Assembly: GCF_000245335.1 (NCBI RefSeq)
Contig: NZ_JH600283.1
Span: 21,327 to 85,326, forward strand
Direction of reading: 5' to 3'
Origin: Bacillus mojavensis RO-H-1 = KCTC 3706
GTDB lineage: Bacteria > Bacillota > Bacilli > Bacillales > Bacillaceae
DNA length: 64,000 bases
A program made the position numbers and the translations under genes. This document shows positions 10,874 to 33,750 of the stretch, piece after piece (within the stretch, counting starts at the first letter, position 1; each line of letters opens with the position of its first letter). The notes beneath the pieces were generated by a model. That model had not been told where the DNA came from. It searched no databases and worked only from the letters and a program-made list of their open reading frames with translations.

Positions 10874-10902
10874 TTGACATTCGTCTCCTAGAATGATAAT
10901 AT
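10874..10902 (+). promoter_or_regulatory. Sigma-A promoter for rplGB-rpsL-rpsG-fusA
   Basis: TTGACA (10,874-10,879), a 17-base spacer and TAATAT (10,897-10,902), with TG at 10,894-10,895 making an extended -10. It is close to the best possible sigma-A match. The start would fall near the GG at 10,909-10,910. Confidence 0.85.
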
Positions 10903-10946
10903 AACCAAGGTGCTCGAATAAACCTGTTACTTTGGAGGATATGTTT

Positions 10947-11195
10947 ATGTCTTATGATAAAGTATCACAGGCCAAATCAATTATTATTGGTACGAAGCAA
11001 ACAGTGAAAGCTCTAAAACGAGGTTCAGTAAAGGAAGTAGTCGTTGCAATAGACGCAGATCCTATTCTTACGTCAAGTGTAATAACACTAGCGAAAGATC
11101 AAGGGATTGCTGTCTCAATGGTTGAATCCATGAAAAAGCTCGGCAAAGCCTGCGGAATTGAAGTAGGAGCAGCAGCTGTTGCCATTATGTTATAA
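10947..11195 (+). CDS. rplGB: L7Ae-family kink-turn RNA-binding protein YbxF
   Basis: An 82-residue L7Ae/L30e-fold protein. The family binds kink-turn RNA, and the Bacillus member associates with ribosomes. The start [20 protein letters not shown] and the core [17 protein letters not shown] are diagnostic. GGAGG (10,934-10,938) is eight bases before the ATG at 10,947; the in-frame ATG at 10,932 overlaps this Shine-Dalgarno and is rejected. It is the first gene after the strong promoter at 10,874 and precedes rpsL, as in other Bacillus. Confidence 0.92.
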   Translation: MSYDKVSQAKSIIIGTKQTVKALKRGSVKEVVVAIDADPILTSSVITLAKDQGIAVSMVESMKKLGKACGIEVGAAAVAIML

Positions 11196-11294
11196 CGTAC
11201 TTTTTGTTTTTGCGTGAGATTTATTCTTGTGTAAAGACATTGTTTTTTGCCTATTGATGAACCACCTGGGTATGTGGGTTATAAAACGTAATGA

Positions 11295-11726
<432 letters not shown>

Positions 11727-11737
11727 TAAACGAATAA

Positions 11738-12238
<501 letters not shown>

Positions 12239-12290
12239 GATTTATATACTAAAAAACACAATTTCCCAATAAGGAAGGAGAAATTACCCA

Positions 12291-14369
12291 ATGGCAAGAG
12301 AGTTCTCCTTAGACAAAACTCGTAATATCGGGATCATGGCTCACATTGATGCCGGTAAAACGACTACTACAGAACGTATCTTGTTCTATACTGGTCGTAT
12401 CCACAAAATTGGTGAAACTCATGAAGGAGCTTCACAAATGGACTGGATGGAGCAGGAACAAGAGCGTGGTATCACAATCACTTCCGCTGCGACAACTGCA
12501 CAGTGGAAAGGATACCGCGTAAACATCATCGATACTCCAGGACACGTAGACTTCACAGTTGAAGTTGAACGTTCTCTTCGTGTACTTGATGGTGCTGTTG
12601 CTGTACTTGACGCACAGTCTGGCGTTGAGCCTCAAACAGAAACTGTTTGGCGTCAAGCAACAACTTACGGAGTACCGCGTATCGTTTTCGTTAACAAAAT
12701 GGACAAAATCGGTGCAGACTTCCTTTACTCTGTAGGAACTTTAAGAGATCGTCTTCAAGCTAACGCTCATGCAATTCAATTGCCGATCGGTGCTGAAGAC
12801 AACTTCGAAGGTATCATTGATCTAGTAGAAAACGTTGCGTATTTCTACGAAGATGACCTTGGAACTCGTTCTGACGCGAAAGAAATCCCTGAAGAGTACA
12901 AAGAGCAAGCTGAAGAGCTTCGCAACAGCCTCATTGAAGCTGTATGTGAGCTTGATGAAGAGCTTATGGACAAATACCTTGAGGGTGAAGAAATCACTAT
13001 TGACGAGTTAAAAGCAGGTATCCGTAAAGGTACATTAAATGTTGAATTCTACCCTGTTCTTGTTGGTTCTGCCTTCAAAAACAAAGGTGTTCAATTAGTA
13101 CTTGATGCTGTTCTTGACTACCTTCCTGCACCAACAGACGTTGCTGCAATCAAAGGTATACGTCCTGATACAAATGAAGAGATTGAGCGTCATTCTTCTG
13201 ATGAAGAGCCATTCTCTGCACTAGCATTTAAAGTTATGACTGACCCTTACGTTGGTAAGCTGACGTTCTTCCGTGTGTACTCTGGAACACTTGATTCTGG
13301 TTCATACGTGAAAAACTCAACTAAAGGCAAACGTGAGCGTGTTGGACGTATCCTTCAAATGCACGCCAACAGCCGTGAAGAAATCTCTACTGTATATGCA
13401 GGAGATATCGCAGCTGCTGTAGGTCTAAAAGATACTTCTACTGGAGATACTCTATGTGACGAAAAGGATCTAGTTATCCTTGAATCAATGGAATTCCCAG
13501 AACCAGTTATCGACGTTGCAATTGAGCCTAAATCAAAAGCTGACCAAGATAAAATGGGTATCGCTTTAGCAAAACTTGCTGAAGAGGATCCAACTTTCCG
13601 TACTCAAACAAACCCGGAAACTGGTCAGACAATCATCTCTGGTATGGGTGAGCTTCACCTTGATATCATTGTTGATCGTATGAAGCGTGAATTCAAAGTA
13701 GAAGCTAACGTTGGTGCTCCTCAAGTTGCGTACCGTGAAACATTCCGTTCCGGTGCAAAAGTTGAAGGTAAATTCGTACGTCAGTCTGGTGGACGCGGTC
13801 AGTTCGGTCACGTTTGGATTGAATTCGAACCAAACGAAGAAGGCGCTGGCTTTGAATTCGAAAATGCGATTGTCGGTGGGGTTGTTCCTCGTGAATACAT
13901 CCCAGCTGTTCAAGCAGGTCTAGAAGATTCACTTGAAAATGGTGTATTAGCTGGATTCCCGCTTATCGACATTAAAGCAAAACTTTTTGATGGATCTTAC
14001 CATGATGTTGACTCAAACGAAATGGCGTTTAAAGTTGCTGCATCTATGGCATTGAAAAATGCAGTCAGCAAATGTAACCCAGTTCTTCTTGAACCAATCA
14101 TGAAAGTAGAAGTGGTTATTCCTGAAGAATACATGGGAGACATCATGGGTGATGTTACTTCTCGTCGCGGACGCGTAGAAGGTATGGAAGCTCGCGGTAA
14201 CGCGCAAGTTGTTCGTGCGATGGTTCCTCTTGCTGAAATGTTCGGTTACGCTACTGCCCTTCGTTCTAACACGCAAGGTCGCGGTACGTTCACTATGCAC
14301 ATGGATCACTACGAAGAAGTGCCGAAGAGCATTGCTGAAGAAATTATCAAAAAAAATAAAGGCGAATAA
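12291..14369 (+). CDS. fusA: Elongation factor G
   Basis: EF-G (692 residues) is the GTPase that drives translocation and, with RRF, ribosome recycling. The G1 motif [13 protein letters not shown] is at about residues 17-29, followed by RGITI in switch II's neighbourhood, DTPGHVDF (G3) and NKMDK (G4). Domains II to V follow in normal order, with [14 protein letters not shown] in domain IV. AAGGAGG precedes the ATG. A tufA promoter-like sequence begins immediately after its stop codon. Confidence 0.98.
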   Translation: MAREFSLDKTRNIGIMAHIDAGKTTTTERILFYTGRIHKIGETHEGASQMDWMEQEQERGITITSAATTAQWKGYRVNIIDTPGHVDFTVEVERSLRVLDGAVAVLDAQSGVEPQTETVWRQATTYGVPRIVFVNKMDKIGADFLYSVGTLRDRLQANAHAIQLPIGAEDNFEGIIDLVENVAYFYEDDLGTRSDAKEIPEEYKEQAEELRNSLIEAVCELDEELMDKYLEGEEITIDELKAGIRKGTLNVEFYPVLVGSAFKNKGVQLVLDAVLDYLPAPTDVAAIKGIRPDTNEEIERHSSDEEPFSALAFKVMTDPYVGKLTFFRVYSGTLDSGSYVKNSTKGKRERVGRILQMHANSREEISTVYAGDIAAAVGLKDTSTGDTLCDEKDLVILESMEFPEPVIDVAIEPKSKADQDKMGIALAKLAEEDPTFRTQTNPETGQTIISGMGELHLDIIVDRMKREFKVEANVGAPQVAYRETFRSGAKVEGKFVRQSGGRGQFGHVWIEFEPNEEGAGFEFENAIVGGVVPREYIPAVQAGLEDSLENGVLAGFPLIDIKAKLFDGSYHDVDSNEMAFKVAASMALKNAVSKCNPVLLEPIMKVEVVIPEEYMGDIMGDVTSRRGRVEGMEARGNAQVVRAMVPLAEMFGYATALRSNTQGRGTFTMHMDHYEEVPKSIAEEIIKKNKGE

Positions 14370-14398
14370 TTGATTTTGCCTCTTAACTCAAGTATAAC
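14370..14398 (+). promoter_or_regulatory. Candidate sigma-A promoter for tufA
   Basis: TTGATT (14,370-14,375), 17 bases, then TATAAC (14,393-14,398), directly after the fusA stop. It would allow extra EF-Tu synthesis independent of the upstream operon. Confidence 0.55.
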
Positions 14399-14413
14399 TA
14401 CTATTGTAAGATG

Positions 14414-14441
14414 AGGAAGTGAAAGCTTTCTTTCACTTCCT
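14414..14441 (+). promoter_or_regulatory. Perfect 12-bp hairpin in the tufA leader
   Basis: AGGAAGTGAAAG (14,414-14,425) pairs with CTTTCACTTCCT (14,430-14,441) around a four-base loop. No T run follows, so it is not a standard terminator. It may mark RNA processing or stabilise the tufA mRNA 5' end. Confidence 0.55.
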
Positions 14442-14488
14442 ATCACTCTATACATTACTAATTAAAAGCTCTTAAGGAGGATTTTAGA

Positions 14489-15679
14489 ATGGCTAAAGAA
14501 AAATTCGACCGTTCCAAATCACATGCCAATATCGGTACAATTGGACACGTTGACCATGGTAAAACAACTTTAACTGCTGCTATCACAACAGTACTTCATA
14601 AGAAATCTGGTAAAGGTACAGCTATGGCGTACGATCAAATTGATGGTGCACCAGAAGAACGTGAGCGCGGTATCACAATCTCTACTGCACACGTTGAATA
14701 TGAAACTGAAACTCGTCACTATGCACACGTTGACTGCCCAGGACACGCTGACTATGTTAAAAACATGATCACTGGTGCTGCGCAAATGGACGGAGCTATC
14801 CTAGTAGTATCTGCTGCTGATGGCCCAATGCCACAAACTCGTGAGCACATCCTTCTTTCTAAAAACGTTGGTGTACCATACATCGTTGTATTCTTAAACA
14901 AATGCGACATGGTAGACGACGAAGAGCTTCTTGAACTAGTTGAAATGGAAGTTCGCGATCTTCTTAGCGAATATGATTTCCCTGGTGATGATGTACCAGT
15001 TATCAAAGGTTCTGCTCTTAAAGCTCTTGAAGGAGATGCTGAGTACGAAGCTAAAATCTTCGAACTTATGGATGCAGTTGATGAGTACATCCCAACTCCA
15101 GAACGTGACACTGAAAAACCATTCATGATGCCAGTTGAGGACGTATTCTCAATCACTGGTCGTGGAACAGTTGCTACTGGACGTGTAGAACGCGGACAAG
15201 TTAAAGTCGGTGACGAAGTTGAAATCATCGGTCTTCAAGAAGAAAACAGCAAAACAACTGTTACTGGTGTTGAAATGTTCCGTAAGCTTCTTGATTACGC
15301 TGAAGCTGGAGACAACATTGGAGCCCTTCTTCGCGGTGTAGCTCGTGAAGATATCCAACGTGGTCAAGTACTTGCTAAACCAGGTACAATCACTCCACAC
15401 AGCAAATTCAAAGCTGAAGTTTACGTTCTTTCTAAAGAAGAGGGTGGACGTCATACTCCATTCTTCTCTAACTACCGTCCTCAGTTCTACTTCCGTACAA
15501 CTGACGTAACTGGTATCATCCATCTTCCAGAAGGCGTAGAAATGGTTATGCCTGGAGATAACACTGAAATGAACGTTGAGCTTATCTCTACAATCGCTAT
15601 CGAAGAAGGAACTCGTTTCTCTATTCGTGAAGGCGGACGTACTGTTGGTTCAGGCGTTGTTTCTACAATCACTGAGTAA
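14489..15679 (+). CDS. tufA: Elongation factor Tu
   Basis: EF-Tu (396 residues) carries aminoacyl-tRNA to the ribosome. G1 is [13 protein letters not shown] (about residues 19-31), G2 RGITIS, G3 DCPGHADY, and G4 NKCDM. Domains II and III follow, ending in [15 protein letters not shown] precedes the ATG. It is the only tuf gene in this window, with its own candidate promoter and a strong terminator, so it can be expressed above the level of fusA. Confidence 0.98.
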   Translation: MAKEKFDRSKSHANIGTIGHVDHGKTTLTAAITTVLHKKSGKGTAMAYDQIDGAPEERERGITISTAHVEYETETRHYAHVDCPGHADYVKNMITGAAQMDGAILVVSAADGPMPQTREHILLSKNVGVPYIVVFLNKCDMVDDEELLELVEMEVRDLLSEYDFPGDDVPVIKGSALKALEGDAEYEAKIFELMDAVDEYIPTPERDTEKPFMMPVEDVFSITGRGTVATGRVERGQVKVGDEVEIIGLQEENSKTTVTGVEMFRKLLDYAEAGDNIGALLRGVAREDIQRGQVLAKPGTITPHSKFKAEVYVLSKEEGGRHTPFFSNYRPQFYFRTTDVTGIIHLPEGVEMVMPGDNTEMNVELISTIAIEEGTRFSIREGGRTVGSGVVSTITE

Positions 15680-15689
15680 TAGTATATTG

Positions 15690-15721
15690 AAAACGAGGCC
15701 CTTTGGGTCTCGTTTTTTTTT
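15690..15721 (+). terminator. Strong terminator after tufA
   Basis: AAAACGAGGCCC pairs with GGGTCTCGTTTT with one G-U pair around TTT, followed by an uninterrupted T run. It is a textbook intrinsic terminator closing the str operon. Confidence 0.9.
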
Positions 15722-15772
15722 ATGCTTTTTTGTTTTATAATAAGGTTTATTCTATTTGAGGAGCTATGGGTT

Positions 15773-16711
15773 ATGAGTGAAAACACATCAATTTCTTTCA
15801 TGAAAGAACTGAGAATCGATAATACGAAGCAAATGCTCATGATCAATGGAAATGATATATCGAACCCATTGCTGCTTTTCTTACATGGTGGACCCGGAGC
15901 ATCCCAAATCGGATTTATCAGGAACTTTCAAAGGGAACTGGAACAGCACTTTACAGTTGTAAATTGGGATCAAAGGGGTTCAGGTCTTTCCTATACTAAA
16001 CAAATTCCACAAAGTTCAATGACAATCAGTCAAATCATTAAAGACACGATTCAAGTTACTGAATGGCTCTTAGATCATTTTTCAAAAACAAAAGTGTACC
16101 TTGCAGGACACTCCTGGGGATCGCTGCTGGCTCTTCATGTACTGCAAGAGAGGCCGGATCTTTTTCACGCTTACTATGGAATCAGTCAGGTCACTAATAC
16201 TCAGCTGGAAGAAAAAATGGCCTATCATTCTGTATGCAATTCAAATCGCTTTCTATCATTAACCTTAGGTTTACTTGGCCCGCCACCTTGGAACAAGAAG
16301 ATTCATCATTTCATCTTTCGAGTCTGCATTGAATTGAGCAGGGGAGGATTCACTCATCATCGCCGACACATTCTTACAGTATTGTGTCAATTGCTTGCTG
16401 GCAATGAGTATGGAATAAAAAACACCTCTCGTTTCATCAGAGGACATCGTTTCAGTGCGAAGAATTTATCTGATGATTTACATCGTTTTGATGCTTTCAA
16501 ATCAGTTTCTTCTATTAAAGTACCGTGTTTCTTCATTTCAGGCAGTCATGATTTGATCGTTCCTGCTGAAATATCGAAACAGTATTATCGATTTGTTAAA
16601 GCTCCTGAAAAGCACTGGCATTACTTTAAAAACTCCGCCCACACGCCGCATATCGAGGAGCCTTCATTATTTGCCAATACTCTGAGTAAACACGCAGTGT
16701 ACCACTTATAA
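15773..16711 (+). CDS. ybaC: Alpha/beta hydrolase YbaC (proline iminopeptidase-like)
   Basis: A 312-residue alpha/beta hydrolase. The oxyanion region LFLHGGPGASQ (about residues 38-48) and NWDQRGSG are typical of the prolyl aminopeptidase branch. The nucleophile elbow is GHSWGS. SGSHDLIVP supplies the likely acid and NSAHTPH the catalytic histidine. The substrate is unknown. I chose the ATG at 15,773 because GAGGAG (15,758-15,763) is well spaced; the longer frame begins inside the tufA terminator. A TATAAT at 15,736 may serve as its -10. It stands alone between two ribosomal operons. Confidence 0.85.
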   Translation: MSENTSISFMKELRIDNTKQMLMINGNDISNPLLLFLHGGPGASQIGFIRNFQRELEQHFTVVNWDQRGSGLSYTKQIPQSSMTISQIIKDTIQVTEWLLDHFSKTKVYLAGHSWGSLLALHVLQERPDLFHAYYGISQVTNTQLEEKMAYHSVCNSNRFLSLTLGLLGPPPWNKKIHHFIFRVCIELSRGGFTHHRRHILTVLCQLLAGNEYGIKNTSRFIRGHRFSAKNLSDDLHRFDAFKSVSSIKVPCFFISGSHDLIVPAEISKQYYRFVKAPEKHWHYFKNSAHTPHIEEPSLFANTLSKHAVYHL

Positions 16712-16741
16712 TAGAAGAAAATTCCCTTATTCACTCGCTTC

Positions 16742-16770
16742 TTGATAAATAAGAAAAACACATGTATAAT
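16742..16770 (+). promoter_or_regulatory. Sigma-A promoter upstream of the S10 operon (distal)
   Basis: TTGATA (16,742-16,747), a 17-base spacer and TATAAT (16,765-16,770). It lies 30 bases after the ybaC stop. Confidence 0.7.
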
Positions 16771-16808
16771 ACTAAAAGTGTGCAAATCATGCATATTCTA
16801 AATAAGTC

Positions 16809-16837
16809 TTGCAACATACGTCTATTTTCTGTATAAT
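16809..16837 (+). promoter_or_regulatory. Sigma-A promoter for the S10 operon (proximal)
   Basis: TTGCAA (16,809-16,814), 17 bases, then TATAAT (16,832-16,837). The start near 16,844 gives a leader of about 127 bases before rpsJ. It stands in tandem with the promoter at 16,742. Confidence 0.8.
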
Positions 16838-16866
16838 GGTGTATGTTGGTCTTTGACTGCGATGAA

Positions 16867-16927
16867 GTGAGAGGTTGCTGACACACCCGGCCGCTTTGCC
16901 ATGGCAAGGTGTTCAGGTTTTTCTCAC
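16867..16927 (+). promoter_or_regulatory. Structured leader of the S10 operon
   Basis: GTGAGA (16,867-16,872) pairs with TCTCAC (16,922-16,927). CTGACACACC and GGTGTTCAGG extend this into a long imperfect stem. The apex carries the self-complementary TTGCCATGGCAA. No T run follows, so it is not a terminator. It may be a ribosomal-protein or stability element of the rpsJ mRNA; I cannot name the ligand. Confidence 0.55.
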
Positions 16928-16946
16928 GGAGAACTGTCTAACGTGA

Positions 16947-17279
<333 letters not shown>

Positions 17280-17315
17280 TTCTAAAATATAGAATGATCT
17301 TAATAGGAGGTGTGA

Positions 17316-17948
<633 letters not shown>

Positions 17949-17957
17949 CTCTCTTAG

Positions 17958-18886
<929 letters not shown>

Positions 18887-18896
18887 TTATCTGTAA

Positions 18897-20087
<1,191 letters not shown>

Positions 20088-20103
20088 GAGAGGAGGCTTT
20101 TAA

Positions 20104-21729
<1,626 letters not shown>

Positions 21730-21736
21730 TCACTGA

Positions 21737-22015
<279 letters not shown>

Positions 22016-22050
22016 TAAAGTTCGGAATTCTTCTTTCCGAAGGGAGGTAA

Positions 22051-22425
<375 letters not shown>

Positions 22426-22428
22426 TGA

Positions 22429-23338
<910 letters not shown>

Positions 23339-23345
23339 TCAATGA

Positions 23346-23976
<631 letters not shown>

Positions 23977-23991
23977 AAAAGTTTAACATGA

Positions 23992-24546
<555 letters not shown>

Positions 24547-24578
24547 GATCGCTTAAAGTGAAGAAAGGAGTGACCTAG

Positions 24579-24941
<363 letters not shown>

Positions 24942-24944
24942 TAA

Positions 24945-25659
<715 letters not shown>

Positions 25660-25677
25660 AAATAATTGATCGGATAA

Positions 25678-26130
<453 letters not shown>

Positions 26131-26131
26131 C

Positions 26132-27427
26132 TTGTTTAAAACAATCTCCAACTTTATGCGTGTGAGTGATATCCGGAATAAAATCATATTCACTTTACTC
26201 ATGCTTATCGTCTTTCGCATAGGTGCGTTTATTCCTGTGCCGTATGTTAACGCTGATGTGTTACAGGCACAGTCTCAAATGGGTGTATTTGATCTTCTTA
26301 ATACATTTGGCGGCGGTGCGCTTTACCAATTCTCTATTTTCGCAATGGGGATTACTCCTTATATCACAGCTTCAATCATCATCCAGCTGCTTCAGATGGA
26401 TGTTGTGCCGAAGTTTACAGAGTGGTCTAAGCAAGGTGAAGTCGGCCGCCGTAAATTGGCTCAGTTCACAAGATACTTTACGATTGTCCTTGGGTTTATC
26501 CAAGCGCTGGGTATGTCATACGGATTTAACAACTTAGCTAACGGATTGCTAATTGAAAAATCCGGCGTATCCACATATCTGATCATCGCTTTAGTACTCA
26601 CTGGCGGAACTGCCTTTTTAATGTGGCTTGGGGAACAAATCACATCTCATGGAGTAGGCAACGGAATATCGATCATTATCTTCGCGGGGATTGTATCTAG
26701 TATTCCGAAAACGGTTGGACAAATATATGAGACTCAATTTGTTGGCAGCGACGATCAGCTGTTTATTCATATTGTGAAAGTCGCTCTTCTTGTGATTGCG
26801 ATTTTAGCAGTTATTGTTGGAGTTATTTTCATTCAGCAAGCCGTACGGAAAATTGCGATTCAATATGCTAAAGGCACAGGTCGTTCACCTGCTGGCGGAG
26901 GTCAGTCTACACACCTTCCATTGAAAGTGAATCCTGCTGGGGTTATTCCTGTAATCTTTGCGGTTGCGTTTTTAATAACGCCGCGTACGATCGCGTCATT
27001 CTTTGGAACAAACGATGTGACAAAGTGGATTCAAGCCAACTTTGACAATACACATCCGGTGGGTATGACTATATATGTTGCGTTAATTATTGCCTTTACG
27101 TACTTTTATGCTTTTGTCCAGGTTAATCCTGAACAAATGGCTGATAACCTTAAAAAACAGGGTGGCTATATCCCGGGGGTTCGTCCAGGGAAAATGACTC
27201 AAGATAGAATTACGAGCATTTTGTATCGACTTACGTTTGTGGGTGCTTTATTCTTAGCCGTGATTTCCATTCTTCCTATCTTTTTCATTCAATTCGCTGG
27301 ATTGCCTCAAAGTGCACAAATTGGCGGAACATCTTTGTTAATTGTTGTCGGGGTAGCCTTGGAGACAATGAAACAACTAGAAAGCCAGTTGGTGAAACGA
27401 AACTACCGTGGATTTATGAAAAACTAG
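26132..27427 (+). CDS. secY: Preprotein translocase channel subunit SecY
   Basis: SecY (431 residues, usual length) is the protein-conducting channel of the Sec system. Ten hydrophobic segments can be counted. GALYQFSIFAMGITPYITAS is in the plug/TM2 region, and the cytoplasmic loops with GEVGRRKLAQFTRY and KGTGRSPAGGGQSTHLPLKV contact SecA and the ribosome. The TTG start at 26,132 uses GAGGTGATC inside rplO. The reuse of a weak start may tune SecY level relative to ribosomal proteins. adk follows after 54 bases. Confidence 0.97.
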   Translation: MFKTISNFMRVSDIRNKIIFTLLMLIVFRIGAFIPVPYVNADVLQAQSQMGVFDLLNTFGGGALYQFSIFAMGITPYITASIIIQLLQMDVVPKFTEWSKQGEVGRRKLAQFTRYFTIVLGFIQALGMSYGFNNLANGLLIEKSGVSTYLIIALVLTGGTAFLMWLGEQITSHGVGNGISIIIFAGIVSSIPKTVGQIYETQFVGSDDQLFIHIVKVALLVIAILAVIVGVIFIQQAVRKIAIQYAKGTGRSPAGGGQSTHLPLKVNPAGVIPVIFAVAFLITPRTIASFFGTNDVTKWIQANFDNTHPVGMTIYVALIIAFTYFYAFVQVNPEQMADNLKKQGGYIPGVRPGKMTQDRITSILYRLTFVGALFLAVISILPIFFIQFAGLPQSAQIGGTSLLIVVGVALETMKQLESQLVKRNYRGFMKN

Positions 27428-27460
27428 AGGAAATGGATTTATCCATTCCCTCTTAATTAA

Positions 27461-28878
<1,418 letters not shown>

Positions 28879-29200
28879 ATGATAACATCATTCCGAAAGC
28901 AGATGTTTTTCCGGCTTGATAGGGCAGAAGGTTCGGTTTAACATTGGCAGGAACGAATTCATCTTGCCGTTTTCGGTGGAATTGTTAATCATCATGTACT
29001 AATAGCAGACGGAGAAAAGCGTACATTTCATTCTCCTAAGAAAAAGAATATCAATCATTTTACCCTTTATGATTGCGTATCTCCGGAAGTTCAGAACAGT
29101 ATAAACGAAACAGGGCGTGTGACAAACGGAAAACTGAGATTTTCTCTTTTGAAATTTGTCAGAAAGCAAGTTACTGATTTGAAGAAGGGAGAACACTTGA

Positions 29201-29223
<23 letters not shown>
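28879..29223 (+). pseudogene. Decayed KOW-domain RNA-binding protein gene
   Basis: The 322 bases between map and infA contain pieces of one protein in three reading frames. Frame pieces read IIPKADVFPA, then [14 protein letters not shown], then [19 protein letters not shown] to [20 protein letters not shown], running into infA. The order and words ([28 protein letters not shown]) match the KOW-type protein encoded between map and infA in many other Bacillus species. Stops and frame changes near 28,915 and 28,960 leave no open product, and no good start serves the last piece. The call rests on remembered family sequence. Confidence 0.65.
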
Positions 29224-29565
<342 letters not shown>

Positions 29566-29572
29566 TTTATAA

Positions 29573-29953
<381 letters not shown>

Positions 29954-29970
29954 GTAAGGGAGGTACCTAA

Positions 29971-30369
<399 letters not shown>

Positions 30370-30385
30370 TTTGTTTGTATAGATT

Positions 30386-30414
30386 TTGTGTCCCTGTCAA
30401 TAATGGGTTATGAT
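30386..30414 (+). promoter_or_regulatory. Possible promoter before rpoA
   Basis: TTGTGT (30,386-30,391), 17 bases, then TATGAT (30,409-30,414), in the 176-base rpsK-rpoA gap. The -35 is weak. Readthrough from upstream probably supplies most rpoA mRNA. Confidence 0.35.
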
Positions 30415-30545
30415 ACAGTTATTTATTAAACGAATGCACCGACTCGTTGCCTGAGCACATACGGGACTAAACAATGGGGAATTTCGGATGGAATCTCATA
30501 TGATTCTATTCGAGGTTTCGACGTTTTGAAGGAGGGTTTTAAGTA

Positions 30546-31490
30546 ATGATCGAGATTGAAAAACCAAAAATCGAAACGGTTGAAATCAGCGACGATGCCA
30601 AATTTGGTAAGTTTGTCGTAGAGCCACTTGAGCGTGGATATGGTACAACTCTGGGTAACTCCTTACGTCGTATCCTCTTATCCTCACTCCCTGGTGCCGC
30701 TGTAACATCAATCCAGATAGATGGTGTACTGCACGAATTCTCGACAATTGAAGGCGTTGTGGAAGATGTTACAACGATTATCTTAAACATTAAAAAGCTT
30801 GCATTGAAAATCTACTCTGATGAAGAGAAGACGCTAGAAATTGATGTACAGGGTGATGGAACTGTAACAGCAGCTGATATTACACACGATAGTGATGTAG
30901 AGATCTTAAATCCTGATCTTCATATCGCGACTCTTGGTGAGAATGCGAGTTTCCGAGTTCGCCTTACTGCTCAAAGAGGACGTGGGTATACGCCTGCCGA
31001 CGCAAACAAAAGAGACGATCAGCCTATCGGTGTGATTCCGATCGATTCAATCTATACGCCAGTTTCTCGTGTATCTTATCAAGTAGAGAACACTCGTGTA
31101 GGCCAGGTTGCAAACTATGACAAACTTACACTTGATGTTTGGACTGATGGAAGCACTGGACCAAAAGAAGCAATTGCGCTTGGTTCAAAGATTTTAACTG
31201 AACACCTTAATATATTCGTTGGTTTAACTGACGAAGCTCAGCATGCTGAAATCATGGTTGAAAAAGAAGAAGATCAAAAAGAGAAAGTTCTTGAAATGAC
31301 GATTGAAGAACTAGATCTTTCTGTTCGTTCTTACAACTGCTTAAAGCGTGCGGGTATCAACACGGTTCAAGAGCTTGCGAACAAGACGGAAGAAGATATG
31401 ATGAAAGTTCGTAATCTAGGACGCAAATCACTTGAAGAAGTGAAAGCGAAACTAGAAGAACTTGGACTCGGACTTCGCAAAGACGATTGA
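30546..31490 (+). CDS. rpoA: DNA-directed RNA polymerase subunit alpha
   Basis: Alpha (314 residues) nucleates polymerase assembly and contacts UP elements and regulators. The N-terminal dimerisation domain has [20 protein letters not shown] (about residues 27-46). The C-terminal domain has [20 protein letters not shown] and [19 protein letters not shown], the helix-hairpin-helix that binds UP-element DNA. AAGGAGGG precedes the ATG. rplQ follows after 77 bases. Confidence 0.98.
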   Translation: MIEIEKPKIETVEISDDAKFGKFVVEPLERGYGTTLGNSLRRILLSSLPGAAVTSIQIDGVLHEFSTIEGVVEDVTTIILNIKKLALKIYSDEEKTLEIDVQGDGTVTAADITHDSDVEILNPDLHIATLGENASFRVRLTAQRGRGYTPADANKRDDQPIGVIPIDSIYTPVSRVSYQVENTRVGQVANYDKLTLDVWTDGSTGPKEAIALGSKILTEHLNIFVGLTDEAQHAEIMVEKEEDQKEKVLEMTIEELDLSVRSYNCLKRAGINTVQELANKTEEDMMKVRNLGRKSLEEVKAKLEELGLGLRKDD

Positions 31491-31552
31491 CTAGTTTCCC
31501 TTGTGAACTAGGATTTTCGTGTGTTTATAATTCAGAAAAAGCATTCCAATAA

Positions 31553-31930
<378 letters not shown>

Positions 31931-31954
31931 TCACATATTTTTGTGTATCTAAAG

Positions 31955-31995
31955 AAGGGCGGGACAGTTTCTAACTGGATCTATGCCCTTTTTTT
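31955..31995 (+). terminator. Terminator after rplQ
   Basis: AAGGGC (31,955-31,960) pairs with GCCCTT (31,985-31,990). An inner hairpin CAGTT-TCT-AACTG stacks within, and seven T residues follow. It separates the ribosomal cluster from ecfA1. Confidence 0.8.
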
Positions 31996-32059
31996 AGATA
32001 CTTCAACTTTTTCAATAGAGAGACAAGCAGAGTATGAGCTGAGAGGAGGCCGGTTGTCC

Positions 32060-32905
32060 GTGAATCAAAATCAGTTGATATCGGTAGAGGATATCGTTTT
32101 TCGATATCGGAAAGACGCAGAAAGACGAGCACTAGATAGCGTCTCCCTGCAGGTGTATGAGGGTGAATGGCTTGCAATTGTAGGTCATAACGGTTCAGGG
32201 AAATCAACACTGGCCCGGGCATTGAATGGTTTAATCCTTCCTGAATCAGGCGACATAAAGGTTGCTGGGATTCAACTGACAGAGGAGTCAGTGTGGGAAG
32301 TGCGTAAGAAGATTGGAATGGTCTTTCAAAATCCGGATAACCAATTTGTCGGAACGACAGTTCGCGATGATGTGGCTTTTGGTTTAGAAAACAATGGTGT
32401 ACCGCGGGAAGAAATGATTGAGAGAGTAGATTGGGCTGTCAAACAGGTCAACATGCAGGATTTTCTTGATCAAGAGCCGCACCATCTCTCCGGAGGCCAA
32501 AAGCAGAGAGTTGCGATAGCAGGGATTATTGCCGCACGTCCTGATATTATTATCTTAGATGAAGCAACATCCATGCTTGACCCGATCGGGCGAGAAGAAG
32601 TGCTTGAAACAGTAAGACACTTAAAAGAGCAAGGTATGGCAACTGTCATATCGATTACACATGATCTGAATGAGGCTGCAAAAGCTGACAGAATCATTGT
32701 CATGAATGGCGGTAAGAAATATGCCGAGGGTACGCCTGAAGAAATTTTCAAATTGAATAAGGAACTTGTTCGAATCGGGCTTGATTTACCCTTCTCATTC
32801 CAGCTCAGCCAGCTCTTAAGAGAAAATGGACTGGCTTTGGAAGAAAATCATTTGACTCAGGAAGGGCTGGTGAACGAGCTATGGACATTACAATCAAAGA
32901 TGTAG
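32060..32905 (+). CDS. ecfA1: ECF transporter ATPase EcfA1
   Basis: One of two ABC ATPases (281 residues) of the energy-coupling factor module that powers uptake of vitamins and metals by interchangeable S-components. Walker A is [10 protein letters not shown], the signature LSGGQKQR, and Walker [14 protein letters not shown] with the switch histidine in SITHD. The GTG start at 32,060 follows GAGGAGG at about ten bases; the longer frame runs back through the terminator. It overlaps ecfA2 by 25 bases. Also known as ybxA. Confidence 0.93.
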   Translation: MNQNQLISVEDIVFRYRKDAERRALDSVSLQVYEGEWLAIVGHNGSGKSTLARALNGLILPESGDIKVAGIQLTEESVWEVRKKIGMVFQNPDNQFVGTTVRDDVAFGLENNGVPREEMIERVDWAVKQVNMQDFLDQEPHHLSGGQKQRVAIAGIIAARPDIIILDEATSMLDPIGREEVLETVRHLKEQGMATVISITHDLNEAAKADRIIVMNGGKKYAEGTPEEIFKLNKELVRIGLDLPFSFQLSQLLRENGLALEENHLTQEGLVNELWTLQSKM

Positions 32906-33750
32906 AGCATCGCTATCAGATAAAGACGCCGTTTGAGCGCCTTGCCCTGTATGATATCAATGCATCGATTAAGGAAGGCAGCTATGTGGCCGTAATAGGG
33001 CATACAGGCTCCGGTAAATCCACTCTTCTTCAGCACCTGAATGGTCTCCTGAAGCCTACAAAGGGGCATATTTCATTAGGCAGTACTGTTATACAGGCAG
33101 GAAAAAAGAATAAAGACCTTAAAGCCCTCCGAAAAAAAGTCGGAATCGTTTTCCAATTCCCCGAACATCAATTATTTGAAGAAACAGTTCTCAAAGATAT
33201 TTCATTTGGACCGATGAACTTTGGTGTAAAAAAGGAAGACGCTGAACAAAAAGCGAGAGGGATGCTGAAGCTTGTAGGTTTATCTGAAGAGCTCCTGGAT
33301 AGATCACCTTTTGAATTAAGCGGAGGGCAAATGCGCAGGGTTGCAATTGCCGGGGTGCTTGCAATGGATCCTGAAGTGCTTGTTCTTGATGAACCGACAG
33401 CAGGACTGGATCCAAGAGGGCGAAAAGAGATCATGGACATGTTTTATGAGCTCCACCAACGGGGAAATCTGACGACAATTCTTGTCACCCACAGCATGGA
33501 GGATGCGGCTGCCTATGCTGATGAAATGATCGTGATGCATAAAGGAACTATCCAGGCATCAGGCAGTCCGCGAGACTTGTTCTCAAAAGGGGAAGAGATG
33601 GCCGGCTGGGGGCTGGATCTTCCGGAAACGATTAAATTCCAAAGGCAGCTGGAAGCCGCACTTGGTGTCAGATTTAAAGAGCCTCTGCTCACAATAGAAG
33701 ATGCCGCTGCTGAAATCCGTGCTCTTTTTCAGGGGGAAAAGACCTTATGA
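32881..33750 (+). CDS. ecfA2: ECF transporter ATPase EcfA2
   Basis: The second ATPase (289 residues) of the module. Walker A is [10 protein letters not shown], followed by the Q-loop FQFPEHQLF, the signature LSGGQMRR, Walker [14 protein letters not shown] and the switch VTHSM. EcfA1 has DEAT and EcfA2 has DEPT in Walker B, the usual asymmetry of the pair. The start lies inside ecfA1 (25-base overlap), and its stop overlaps ecfT as ATGA. This tight packing indicates fixed stoichiometry. Also known as ybaE. Confidence 0.93.
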   Translation: MDITIKDVEHRYQIKTPFERLALYDINASIKEGSYVAVIGHTGSGKSTLLQHLNGLLKPTKGHISLGSTVIQAGKKNKDLKALRKKVGIVFQFPEHQLFEETVLKDISFGPMNFGVKKEDAEQKARGMLKLVGLSEELLDRSPFELSGGQMRRVAIAGVLAMDPEVLVLDEPTAGLDPRGRKEIMDMFYELHQRGNLTTILVTHSMEDAAAYADEMIVMHKGTIQASGSPRDLFSKGEEMAGWGLDLPETIKFQRQLEAALGVRFKEPLLTIEDAAAEIRALFQGEKTL

